Source: Mycobacterium sp. Aquia_213
Lineage (GTDB): Bacteria; Actinomycetota; Actinomycetes; Mycobacteriales; Mycobacteriaceae
Reading direction: 5' to 3'
Length of the DNA stretch: 64,000 nt
Assembly: GCF_026625985.1 (NCBI RefSeq)
Contig: NZ_CP113116.1
Span: 4,092,001 to 4,156,000, forward strand
Part shown: in pieces, positions 1-7,246 of the stretch
Layout: each line of letters opens with the position of its first letter
How positions within the stretch are numbered: position 1 is the first letter of the stretch
Notes under the pieces: generated by a model
What the model saw: the letters and a program-made list of their open reading frames with translations, nothing else
Databases searched by the model: none
What the model was told of the DNA's origin: nothing
Program-made: the position numbers and the translations under genes

Positions 1-2
1 AC

Positions 3-224
3 ATCGGGATGGGCGGAAACTCCGCGTGGCGCGCGATCGTCGGGCCCACACCGCGGCTAGACCCTTGGCGCACACCGATTCCCAAGGCGTATCTGTGTTC
101 GGCGGCCACCCCGCCCGGTGGCGGCGTGCACGGGATGGCCGGCTACTTCGCCGCCCGCAGCCTGTTACGCCGCGAATTCGGCATCGACAAACTGCCCTTT
201 TTGGGGCCCACTTCCCGGGCCTAA
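3..224 (+). CDS. C-terminal end of phytoene-desaturase-like FAD oxidoreductase (partial, Rv2997-like)
   Basis: Only the last 73 codons are present; the gene enters from the left edge in frame 3 and ends at TAA 222-224. The readable part has the typical C-terminus of the phytoene desaturase/NAD(P)-FAD oxidoreductase family: PKAYLCSAATPPGGGVHG (about residues 26-43 of the visible piece), which closes over the FAD, followed by a helix with AARSLLRREFG. The FAD-binding N-terminus lies outside the window, so substrate and cofactor cannot be assessed. It is followed after 10 bases by the broken wrbA on the same strand. Gene order suggests the counterpart of Rv2997. Confidence 0.7.
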   Translation: MGMGGNSAWRAIVGPTPRLDPWRTPIPKAYLCSAATPPGGGVHGMAGYFAARSLLRREFGIDKLPFLGPTSRA

Positions 225-234
225 GCTGACGACC

Positions 235-833
235 GTGACCAAACTCGCGATCATCTACTACTCGGCCACCGGCCACGGCACCACGATGGCCAACCGCGTC
301 GCCGCAGCGGCCGAGGACGCCGGCGCCGAGGTCCGGGTGCGTCCCGTCGCCGAGACGCGCGATCCGGAATCCTTCGCGCAGAACCCGGCCTGGACGGCGA
401 ACTACAACGCCACCAAGGACCTGCCCGCGGCCACCGGTGACGACATCGTGTGGGCCGACGCCGTGATCTTCGGTTCGCCCACCCGGTTCGGCTCACCGGC
501 GGCGCAGTTGCGCAATTTCCTGGACTCGCTCGGCGGACTGTGGGCCGACGGCAAGCTGGCCGACAAGGTGTACGCGGGCTTCACACCGCGAACACCGTGC
601 ACGGCGGCCAGGAGACCACGCTCGTCGCGCTCTACCTCACGCTGATGCACTTCGGCGGCATCCTGGTGCCGCCGGGATACACCGATCCGTGCAAGTTCGT
701 CGACGGCAACCCCTACGGGGCCAGCCTGGTCACCACGCACGACAACATCGAGGACATCGGCGACGTCACCGGCACCGCGCTGGAGCACCTGGCGCGCCGG
801 GTCGTGACGATCGCCGGGCGGCTTGCGCCGTAA
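235..833 (+). pseudogene. wrbA: WrbA-type NAD(P)H:quinone oxidoreductase, single-base frameshift
   Basis: Flavodoxin-fold quinone reductase of the WrbA family (FMN-dependent two-electron quinone reduction, cytosolic). From GTG 235 the frame reads KLAIIYYSATGHGTTMA (the FMN phosphate loop), then GSPTRFGSPAAQLRNFLD and DKVYAGFT. At 583-585 the frame is lost: the continuation TANTVHGGQETTLVALY, LMHFGGILVPPGY and the C-terminus to TAA 831-833 lie one frame over. Reading TTC AC- ACC GCG AAC shows exactly one base missing in the codon that starts at 583. Everything on both sides is well conserved, so this is either a very recent inactivation or a sequencing/assembly error. It converges on ilvC. Confidence 0.8.
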
Positions 834-877
834 TCCCGTTTTTGCCGCGCTAACGTCGATCTCGACGAAGTGAGAAC

Positions 878-1891
878 CTAGGCCGTCTCGGTGATCGGGC
901 GGTCCACCCAGCTCATCAGGTCGCGCAGCTTCTTGCCGGTGACCTCGATGGGGTGCTCGGCGTTCTCCTTGCGCAACTGCTCGAGCTGCTTGTTGCCGCC
1001 CTCGACGTTGGCAACCAATTTCTTGGTGAAGTCGCCATTCTGGATGTCGCGCAGGATCTCTCGCATCCGGTCCTTGGTCCCGGCGTCGATGACCCGCGGG
1101 CCCGACAGGTAGCCGCCGAACTCCGCGGTGTCGGACACCGAGTAGTTCATCCGGGCGATGCCGCCCTCGTACATCAGGTCGACGATCAGCTTGAGCTCGT
1201 GCAGCACCTCGAAGTACGCCATCTCCGGCGGGTAGCCCGCCTCAACCATCACATCGAAACCGGTCTTCACCAATTCCTCTGTGCCACCGCACAACACGGC
1301 CTGCTCACCGAACAGGTCGGTCTCGGTCTCGTCTTTGAAGGTGGTCTTGATGACGCCGGCCCGGGTGCCTCCGATGGCCTTGGCGTAGGACAGCGCCAGC
1401 GCCTCGCCCTTGCCGGTCGGGTCCTGGTCGATGGCGATGAGCGCCGGCACGCCCTTGCCGTCGACGAACTGACGGCGGACCAGGTGTCCGGGCCCCTTCG
1501 GGGCGACCATCGCGACGGTGACGTTGCCCGGCGGCTTGATCAAGTCGAAGTGGATGTTGAGGCCGTGACCGAAAAACAGCGCGTCGCCGTCGTTCAGGTT
1601 GGGCTCGATGTCGTTGGCGAAGATCTCGGCCTGGGCGGTGTCGGGCGCCAGCAGCATGATCACGTCGGCCCACTTGGCGACCTCGGCCGGGGTGTCTACC
1701 GCCAGCCCCTGCTCCTCGACCTTGGGCCGCGACTTCGAGCCCTCCTTCAGGCCCACCTTCACCTGCACGCCGGAGTCGCGCAGGCTCAGCGAGTGTGCGT
1801 GCCCCTGACTGCCGTATCCGATGACGCCGACCTTGCGGCCCTGGATGATCGACAGGTCTGCGTCGTCGTCGTAGAACATTTCTAATGCCAC
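878..1891 (-). CDS. ilvC: Ketol-acid reductoisomerase (NADP+)
   Basis: Converts 2-acetolactate or 2-aceto-2-hydroxybutyrate to the dihydroxy acid in valine/isoleucine synthesis, using NADPH and Mg2+. 337 residues, the normal class I length. The Rossmann motif GYGSQGHAHSLSL sits near residues 25-37, GPGHLVRRQF near 133-142, and the C-terminal knotted domain carries FKDETETDLFGEQ and the metal/substrate region HELKLIVDLMYEGG. Start is GTG (complement of 1889-1891) with an AAGGAGAG ribosome-binding site just upstream. It lies 21 bases after ilvN on the same strand and is the last gene of ilvB-ilvN-ilvC, so it should share the attenuated upstream promoter. Confidence 0.97.
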   Translation of the reverse strand: MALEMFYDDDADLSIIQGRKVGVIGYGSQGHAHSLSLRDSGVQVKVGLKEGSKSRPKVEEQGLAVDTPAEVAKWADVIMLLAPDTAQAEIFANDIEPNLNDGDALFFGHGLNIHFDLIKPPGNVTVAMVAPKGPGHLVRRQFVDGKGVPALIAIDQDPTGKGEALALSYAKAIGGTRAGVIKTTFKDETETDLFGEQAVLCGGTEELVKTGFDVMVEAGYPPEMAYFEVLHELKLIVDLMYEGGIARMNYSVSDTAEFGGYLSGPRVIDAGTKDRMREILRDIQNGDFTKKLVANVEGGNKQLEQLRKENAEHPIEVTGKKLRDLMSWVDRPITETA

Positions 1892-1912
1892 TGTTGAATC
1901 TCTCCTTGTGTG

Positions 1913-2419
1913 TTACTTAGCGGTGCCGATACCGCGCGGTCCACGGGAGAGCGACACCACTCCCGATTGGACGATCTCGCGGATACCGAACGGTTCCAGC
2001 ACTCGTAGCAGCGCCTCGAGCTTGCCGCGGGTCCCGGTGGCCTCGACGGTCAGCGAATCCAGTGATACGTCGACTACCTTGGCGCGGAACAGGTTTGCCG
2101 CCTCGATTACCTGGCTGCGGGTACCGGAATCGGCCCGCACCTTGATCAGCGCCAATTCGCGAGCCACCGAGTTGTCCTCGTCCTGCTCGACAATTTTAAT
2201 GACATTGATCAGCTTGTTGAGCTGTTTGGTGACCTGTTCGAGCGGAGTCTCCTCGGCGGAAACGACGATTGTCATCCGCGACATGTCCTTCTGCTCGGTG
2301 GCACCCACAGCCAGCGACTCGATGTTGAAACCACGCCGCGAGAACAGCGCCGCGACGCGCGCGAGCACACCCGGCTTGTCTTCGACCAACACCGAAAGCG
2401 TGTGCGTCTTGGCGTACAT
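1913..2419 (-). CDS. ilvN: Acetolactate synthase regulatory subunit
   Basis: Small subunit of acetohydroxyacid synthase; binds valine through its ACT domain and activates and feedback-controls IlvB. 168 residues. The ACT domain spans roughly residues 5-80 (LSVLVEDKPGVLARVAALFSRR, then FNIESLAVGATE); the C-terminal ALS_ss_C half follows. The open frame extends further upstream, but ATG 2419 gives the family-typical N-terminus MYAKTHTLSVLV. It overlaps the ilvB stop by one base (TGATG), indicating translational coupling. Middle gene of the ilvBNC operon. Confidence 0.96.
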   Translation of the reverse strand: MYAKTHTLSVLVEDKPGVLARVAALFSRRGFNIESLAVGATEQKDMSRMTIVVSAEETPLEQVTKQLNKLINVIKIVEQDEDNSVARELALIKVRADSGTRSQVIEAANLFRAKVVDVSLDSLTVEATGTRGKLEALLRVLEPFGIREIVQSGVVSLSRGPRGIGTAK

Positions 2420-4287
2420 CAGGCGTGTCCTTCGGTTTCGTCGTCGAACAGCGGCCGAATTCCACGGGCGTGCTGAATCTCGTCGTTGCTTGTCCCGGCG
2501 GCCACCATCGGCCACACCTGCGCGTCGGCGCCGACGATGAAGTCGATCACGACCGGGCGGTCGTTGATCGCGCGCGCCTGGTTGATCGCGTCGATGACGT
2601 CTTCTTCACGCTCGCAACGTATTCCGACACAACCCAACGCCTCGGCCAGCTTCACGAAGTCCGGGATGCGGTGCGAGTGGGTGGCCAGGTCGGTCTGCGA
2701 GTAGCGCTCCTGATAGAACAGGCTCTGCCACTGCCGCACCATGCCCAGGTTGCCGTTGTTGATCAGCGCGACCTTGATCGGCACGCCCTCGATCGCGCAG
2801 GTGGCCAGCTCCTGGTTGGTCATCTGGAAGCACCCGTCGCCGTCGATCGCCCAGACCTCGGCTTCGGGACGAGCGACCTTGGCGCCCATGGCAGCCGGGA
2901 TGGCGAAGCCCATGGTGCCCAGCCCGCCGGAGTTGAGCCACGTGCGCGGCTTCTCGTAGGAGATGAACTGGGCCGCCCACATTTGGTGCTGACCCACCCC
3001 GGCGACATACATGGCGTCGGGCCCGGCGATCTTGCCCAGCTGCTCGATCACGTACTCCGGGCTCAGGCTGCCGTCGCTCTGCGGACCGTAGCTCAGCGGA
3101 TACGTCGACTGCACCCCGTCCAGATATGCCCACCATGCGGTCATGTCGATCTTGCCCGGGGTTTCGTACTGGCGCAGCATCGCGATGAGGTCGCTGATGA
3201 CGGCTTTGACGTCGCCGACGATCGGCACGTCGGCGACCCTGTTCTTGCCGATCTCGGCCGGGTCGATGTCGGCGTGGATGACCTTCGCTTCGGGCGCAAA
3301 GGAATCGAGCTTTCCGGTCACCCGGTCGTCGAATCGGGTGCCCAGCGCGATCAGCAGATCGCTGCGCTGCAGCGCCGCCACCGCGGCGACCGTGCCGTGC
3401 ATGCCCGGCATGCCCAGGTTCTGCCGGTGGCTGTCCGGGAAGGCGCCCCGCGCCATCAGCGTGGTGACCACCGGGATCCCGGTGAGCTCAGCCAAATCCC
3501 GTAGCTGCTCGGTCGCGTCGCCACGGATCACGCCGCCGCCGACATAGAGCACCGGCTTACGCGCACGCGCGATCAGCTTCGCGGCCTCACGGATCTGCCG
3601 GCTGTGCGGCTTGATGTTCGGCTTGTAACCGGGCAGATCCATCCGCGGCGGCCAACTGAACGTGCACGGGGCCTGCAACACGTCCTTGGGGATGTCGACG
3701 AGCACCGCTCCGGGACGCCCCGAGGAGGCGATGTGGAAAGCCTCGGCCAGCACCCGGGGAATGTCGTCGCCGTTGCGGACCAGGAAGTTGTGCTTGGTGA
3801 TCGGCATTGTGATGCCCGAGATGTCGGCTTCCTGGAAGGCATCGGTCCCGATCAGCGACCGCCCCACCTGCCCGGTGACGGCGACGACGGGGATCGAATC
3901 CATCTGCGCATCCGCCAGCGGGGTCACCAGATTGGTGGCGCCGGGGCCCGAGGTGGCCATCATGACGCCGACCTTGCCGGTCGCATGCGCGTAGCCACTT
4001 GCCGCGTGACCGGCACCCTGCTCGTGCCGAACCAGCACGTGCCGCAGCTTTTTCGAGTCGAATAGTGGGTCGTAGACCGGCAGGACGGCGCCGCCCGGGA
4101 TCCCGAAGATGACCTCGACGTCGAGTTCCTCCAACGACCGGATTACCGACTGGGCACCGGTAAGTTGGTGCGGTGCAACATGTTTCGCTTGCTTGGCCGG
4201 AACCTTTGCGGCGTCTTCCGCGGCGCCCGGCGTCCAGTCGTCGCCGTTTTGCGACTCGGGTGTCTGTGACCTGGTAGGTGCGCTCAC
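2419..4287 (-). CDS. ilvB: Acetolactate synthase catalytic subunit
   Basis: Catalytic subunit of acetohydroxyacid synthase (ThDP, FAD and Mg2+ dependent): condenses pyruvate with pyruvate or 2-ketobutyrate, the first common step of Val/Leu/Ile synthesis. 622 residues from GTG 4287. Features in order: mycobacterial N-terminal extension rich in Ala/Pro/Lys (about 1-40); ThDP-PYR domain with IFGIPGGAVLPVYDPL and the catalytic Glu in RHEQGAGHAA; central FAD domain; C-terminal ThDP-PP domain with GDGCFQM followed by the NNGNLGMV region. AGAGGA lies upstream as ribosome-binding site. Equivalent to ilvB1 (Rv3003c). Its 5' leader carries an attenuator, described separately. Confidence 0.97.
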   Translation of the reverse strand: MSAPTRSQTPESQNGDDWTPGAAEDAAKVPAKQAKHVAPHQLTGAQSVIRSLEELDVEVIFGIPGGAVLPVYDPLFDSKKLRHVLVRHEQGAGHAASGYAHATGKVGVMMATSGPGATNLVTPLADAQMDSIPVVAVTGQVGRSLIGTDAFQEADISGITMPITKHNFLVRNGDDIPRVLAEAFHIASSGRPGAVLVDIPKDVLQAPCTFSWPPRMDLPGYKPNIKPHSRQIREAAKLIARARKPVLYVGGGVIRGDATEQLRDLAELTGIPVVTTLMARGAFPDSHRQNLGMPGMHGTVAAVAALQRSDLLIALGTRFDDRVTGKLDSFAPEAKVIHADIDPAEIGKNRVADVPIVGDVKAVISDLIAMLRQYETPGKIDMTAWWAYLDGVQSTYPLSYGPQSDGSLSPEYVIEQLGKIAGPDAMYVAGVGQHQMWAAQFISYEKPRTWLNSGGLGTMGFAIPAAMGAKVARPEAEVWAIDGDGCFQMTNQELATCAIEGVPIKVALINNGNLGMVRQWQSLFYQERYSQTDLATHSHRIPDFVKLAEALGCVGIRCEREEDVIDAINQARAINDRPVVIDFIVGADAQVWPMVAAGTSNDEIQHARGIRPLFDDETEGHA

Positions 4288-4344
4288 TCTGGTGATTGTC
4301 CTCTTAGTCCTGATTTGGCTGTGGAAGTTTCGTTGATACGCAAG

Positions 4345-4379
4345 AAAAAACCCCCGTCAGCTCTCGCTGATCGAGGGTT
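4345..4379 (-). terminator. Attenuator terminator hairpin in the ilvB leader
   Basis: Read on the minus strand, the RNA is AACCCUCGAUCAGC, a GAGA tetraloop, then GCUGACGGGGGUU followed by a run of U (complement of A 4345-4350). This is a classical intrinsic terminator, but it lies upstream of ilvB (start 4287), not after a gene. It is preceded by a leader peptide with branched-chain amino acid codons, so it is best read as the terminator of a transcription attenuator. Confidence 0.8.
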
Positions 4380-4436
4380 GCGCGTTGGTGCCGGATCGCT
4401 TCACATGCTGAAGGAACTAGTCACGCACCAACGCGC
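4380..4436 (-). promoter_or_regulatory. Perfect 12-bp stem preceding the attenuator (pause/anti-antiterminator candidate)
   Basis: GCGCGTTGGTGC (complement of 4425-4436) and GCACCAACGCGC (complement of 4380-4391) pair perfectly over 12 bp. The 5' arm overlaps the last codons of the leader peptide (Arg-Val-Gly-Ala-stop), so a ribosome at the end of the leader would prevent the stem. The 3' arm directly abuts the terminator hairpin. This is the arrangement expected if leader translation decides which stem forms. Confidence 0.65.
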
Positions 4437-4480
4437 GGACTAATTACTACGAGCATCCCGGGCTGTCCGGTGGTATCCAT
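4421..4480 (-). CDS. ilvB leader peptide (19 aa) with Leu-Val-Val-Ile codons
   Basis: ATG 4480 to TGA 4421 encodes MDTTGQPGMLVVISPRVGA. The consecutive codons CTC GTA GTA ATT (Leu Val Val Ile) cover all three branched-chain amino acids, the end products of the operon. The ORF lies between a good promoter and the terminator hairpin. The predicted transcription start is within a few bases of the ATG, so there is no room for a Shine-Dalgarno site and the peptide would be translated from a leaderless or near-leaderless mRNA, a common mode in mycobacteria. Function as an attenuation sensor is inferred. Confidence 0.75.
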   Translation of the reverse strand: MDTTGQPGMLVVISPRVGA

Positions 4481-4488
4481 AGCGTCCG

Positions 4489-4518
4489 ACGGTAGCCTTC
4501 GCACTGCTCAACCGTCAA
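4489..4518 (-). promoter_or_regulatory. Promoter of the ilvBNC operon
   Basis: On the minus strand TTGACG (complement of 4513-4518) is followed by 18 bases and TACCGT (complement of 4489-4494), a good match to a mycobacterial housekeeping-sigma promoter. The expected start point falls at about 4480-4483, at or next to the leader-peptide ATG. The plus-strand gene at 4612 diverges from here. Confidence 0.6.
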
Positions 4519-4611
4519 ATCCGGTGCGGCGGGCACCAATCGTGGGCATGCTGGTAGCCACCGGCGGCGGCGCGAAATAAGCGACGCAGGCCGGGGTGAA
4601 ATGATGCTCGG

Positions 4612-5007
4612 GTGGCTTCTGGTTCTACCGCCCCGACACCCGCGCCCATAGTGATCAAAATCTCACCGATGGCCCATCTCGCCGTCGGATTTCTGGCCCT
4701 CGGATTGCTGATCCCGGTGCTGGCCTGGCCGCTATCGACCCCGCTGCTGCTGATCCCGGTGCTGTTGTCCGCATTGATCATCCGGCTCCGCACTGTTGCC
4801 GACGACCACGGCGTGACGGTGCGAAACCTGCTGGGCAGCCAGACGGTCGGCTGGGACGACATCGAGGGGCTGCGCTTCCACCGGGGTTCGTGGGCACGCG
4901 CCAAGCTCAAGAGTGGAGCGGAACTGCGCTTGCCGGCGGTCACTTTCGCGACGCTCCCGCAGCTGACGACGGCCAGTTCCGGGCGAGTACCCAATCCCTA
5001 TCGGTGA
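4612..5007 (+). CDS. cfp6: PH-domain protein, CFP6-like (Rv3004)
   Basis: 131 residues from GTG 4612. After a short Ala/Pro-rich start, two closely spaced hydrophobic segments (about residues 20-58: HLAVGFLALGLLIPVLAW and LLLIPVLLSALII) are followed by a short bacterial PH-like fold with VTVRNLLGSQTVGWDDIEGLRF. This is the layout of the family named low molecular weight antigen CFP6 in M. tuberculosis (Rv3004), which occupies the same place between ilvB and the DoxX gene. Role unknown. It diverges from the ilvB leader and converges on the DoxX gene. Confidence 0.8.
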   Translation: MASGSTAPTPAPIVIKISPMAHLAVGFLALGLLIPVLAWPLSTPLLLIPVLLSALIIRLRTVADDHGVTVRNLLGSQTVGWDDIEGLRFHRGSWARAKLKSGAELRLPAVTFATLPQLTTASSGRVPNPYR

Positions 5008-5024
5008 CCGCCTTAACGGGCGAT

Positions 5025-5867
5025 TCAGGCGATCGGATTGACTCCGTTGAGCAGCACCCACACCGCGATTCCGGCGGCGATGCCGGCGAGCAGGGCCACA
5101 AACGACCCGATGAAAGGCCGGTGTGCCCATCCCCGGTTGGCGTCCAGGCCATAGCGGCCGGGCCCGGCCAGGATGATCGCGACGGCGAGCAGGATCAGGG
5201 TGATCTGGTACTCGTGCCCCTGGGGCAAGAAGTACGAGAAGGTGTGCGGCCGCGCCGAGATGCTGACCAGCAGCTCGTTGATCAGGAACGCCAGCGCGCC
5301 CGCCGCGGCCACCGGGGTGAACAACCCCAGCACCAGCAGCACGCCCGCGGCGATCTCCCCGCCCGCACTCACGTAAGACAGGATGTCGGCGTGCTGGTAG
5401 CCGGCGTCGGACAGTGAGTTCTTGAAGGCGCCCAATCCTTGACCGCCCCACCAGCCGAACAGTTTCTGCAGCCCGTGCGCGCCGAGCACCACCCCGAGGC
5501 CGACCCGCAACACCAGCAAACCGAGATTCTGGGTGCCGCGCCGACCGATCGCGCGTTGCCGTTCGTAGTCCTCACTCGGATCGATCTCGGCGGGTTCGGC
5601 TGCCAAATGCCGCGGTGCCTGCTGCGGCTGGACGTAGGGCAGCGGCTCCTGCTGGTCGAGGACGTTGTAGGCCGGCCCAGCGGGGCTGGCGACCTGATTC
5701 GGGTCTTGGTACGGGATGACGGTGGTGGTTCCGAAGTCGCCCGGATACCCGACCGGGGTCAGGTCATCTTCGGGGTCGACCAAGCGCGCTGCGGCGGGGC
5801 GTCCCGGGGCCGGCTCCGGAACCTCGCCGGGCCGCTGCCAGGGTGCGTCATTCGATTGACCGGTCAC
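5025..5867 (-). CDS. DoxX-family membrane protein with long N-terminal tail (Rv3005c)
   Basis: 280 residues from GTG 5867. Residues 1-110 are polar, Pro/Gln/Glu-rich and probably disordered and cytosolic. The DoxX domain follows with about four membrane helices: LGLLVLRVGLGVVLGAHGLQK, the region around SAGGEIAAGVLLVLGLF, ITLILLAVAIILAG and the C-terminal SFVALLAGIAAGIAVWVLL. The M. tuberculosis counterpart is known to link superoxide dismutase SodA and thiosulfate sulfurtransferase SseA in a membrane-associated oxidoreductase complex; the same role is inferred here. It converges on the cfp6-like gene. Confidence 0.85.
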   Translation of the reverse strand: MTGQSNDAPWQRPGEVPEPAPGRPAAARLVDPEDDLTPVGYPGDFGTTTVIPYQDPNQVASPAGPAYNVLDQQEPLPYVQPQQAPRHLAAEPAEIDPSEDYERQRAIGRRGTQNLGLLVLRVGLGVVLGAHGLQKLFGWWGGQGLGAFKNSLSDAGYQHADILSYVSAGGEIAAGVLLVLGLFTPVAAAGALAFLINELLVSISARPHTFSYFLPQGHEYQITLILLAVAIILAGPGRYGLDANRGWAHRPFIGSFVALLAGIAAGIAVWVLLNGVNPIA

Positions 5868-6109
5868 GGGTGCCAGGGTAAGGGCATTTAGGCCTGAATT
5901 GGGGATTTGAGCGGCGCTTTCGCCGGGTTATTGACGCTCAGATAGGGAAACCGGCCCAGATTGGCCGGAAACGAGCCCGGCGGCGCCGAAGAAAGGGTCC
6001 GTGGGTGCCGAAAACGGGCTCCGCCGCGGGCCAGCCGCGATCGGCGTCCGGCCGTCCCCGCGGGCACGCCTGTGGCGCCGGTGCCCGCCCTATCCGTAGC
6101 CTGTCGATC

Positions 6110-7231
6110 ATGCGTTTGGGGTGGCCGGTTCGCTGCGGGCTCGCTGCGCTGTGCGCGGCCGTGCTGGTCGCGACGGGCTGCGCGCGGTTCAACGATGCCG
6201 CGTCCGCGCCCTTCACCACCGCCCCCGAACTCAAGCCCCAGCCCAGCTCGACGCCGCCCCCGCCGCCGCCGCTGCCGCCCACGCCGTTCCCCAAAGCGTG
6301 CCCCGCCCCCGGGGTGATGCAGGGCTGCCTGGAGAGCACCAGCGGCCTGATCATGGGGCCCGACAGCAAGACTGCATTGGTGGCCGAGCGCACCACCGGC
6401 GCGGTCAAGGAGATCTCAGTCAGCGCCGAGCCGAAGGTGAAACTGGTCATCCCGGTCGACGGGTCCGGGGATGGCGGCCTGATGGATATCGTGCTGTCGC
6501 CGACCTACTCGCAGGACCGGCTGATGTACGCCTACATCAGCACGCCCACCGACAACCGGGTCATCCGCATCGCCGACGGCGACATCCCCAAGGACATCCT
6601 GACCGGGATTCCCAAGGGCGCCACCGGGAACACCGGAGCCTTGCTGTTCACCAGTCCGACCACGCTGCTGGTGCTGACCGGCGACGCGGGTAACCCGGCG
6701 GTGGCCGCGGACCCGAAATCGTTGGCCGGCAAGGTGCTGCGCATCGAGCAGCCGACCACGGTCGGTCAGGCGCCGCCGACGACCGCGCTGTCCGGCGTCG
6801 GCTCGGGCGGCGGATTGTGCGTCGATCCGGTCGACGGCACGCTGTATGTCGCCGACCGCACCCCGACCGCGGACCGGTTGCAGCGCATCACCAAAGCGTC
6901 GGAGGTCTCCACGGTGTGGACGTGGCCGGACAAGCCGGGTGTGGCCGGCTGCGCGGCGATGGACGGGACCGTGATGGTCAACCTGGTCAACACCAAAATG
7001 ACGGTGGCGGTGCGGCTTGCGCAGAACACGGGTGCGGTCACCGGCGAACCCGACGTGGTCCGCAAGGACACCCACGCCCACGCGTGGGCCCTGCGGATGT
7101 CGCCGGACGGAAACGTCTGGGGCGCCACCATCAACAAGACCGCCGGTGACGCCGAAAAGCTTGACGACGTGGTGTTCCCGCTGTTCCCGCAGGGCGGCGG
7201 CTTCCCGCGCAACAACGACGACAAGGCCTAG
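6110..7231 (+). CDS. lppZ: Lipoprotein LppZ, glucose/sorbosone dehydrogenase-like beta-propeller
   Basis: 373 residues from ATG 6110. An in-frame upstream extension to 6005 is possible, but ATG 6110 places a clean lipoprotein signal at the N-terminus: MRLGWPVRCGL, a hydrophobic core, then VATGC with the lipidated Cys at residue 24. A Pro-rich linker is followed by a six-bladed propeller typical of PQQ-dependent sugar dehydrogenase-like proteins: GDGGLMDIVLSPTYSQDRLMYAYIS, GNTGALLF, GGGLCVDPVDGTLYVADR and AHAWALRMSPDGNVWGA. Anchored outside the cytoplasmic membrane. Same place as Rv3006. Substrate unknown. Confidence 0.88.
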   Translation: MRLGWPVRCGLAALCAAVLVATGCARFNDAASAPFTTAPELKPQPSSTPPPPPPLPPTPFPKACPAPGVMQGCLESTSGLIMGPDSKTALVAERTTGAVKEISVSAEPKVKLVIPVDGSGDGGLMDIVLSPTYSQDRLMYAYISTPTDNRVIRIADGDIPKDILTGIPKGATGNTGALLFTSPTTLLVLTGDAGNPAVAADPKSLAGKVLRIEQPTTVGQAPPTTALSGVGSGGGLCVDPVDGTLYVADRTPTADRLQRITKASEVSTVWTWPDKPGVAGCAAMDGTVMVNLVNTKMTVAVRLAQNTGAVTGEPDVVRKDTHAHAWALRMSPDGNVWGATINKTAGDAEKLDDVVFPLFPQGGGFPRNNDDKA

Positions 7232-7246
7232 ATTTTTCCGCGAGCG

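Noticed and set aside
854..867. CGTCGA-TC-TCGACG between wrbA and ilvC as a terminator
   Set aside because: Two-base loop and no U run on either strand; too weak to call.
4109..4336. Plus-strand 75-codon frame with a hydrophobic C-terminus at the ilvB start
   Set aside because: It overlaps the ilvB N-terminus and the attenuator in antisense; no ribosome-binding site, and the hydrophobic end is translated from the leader region.
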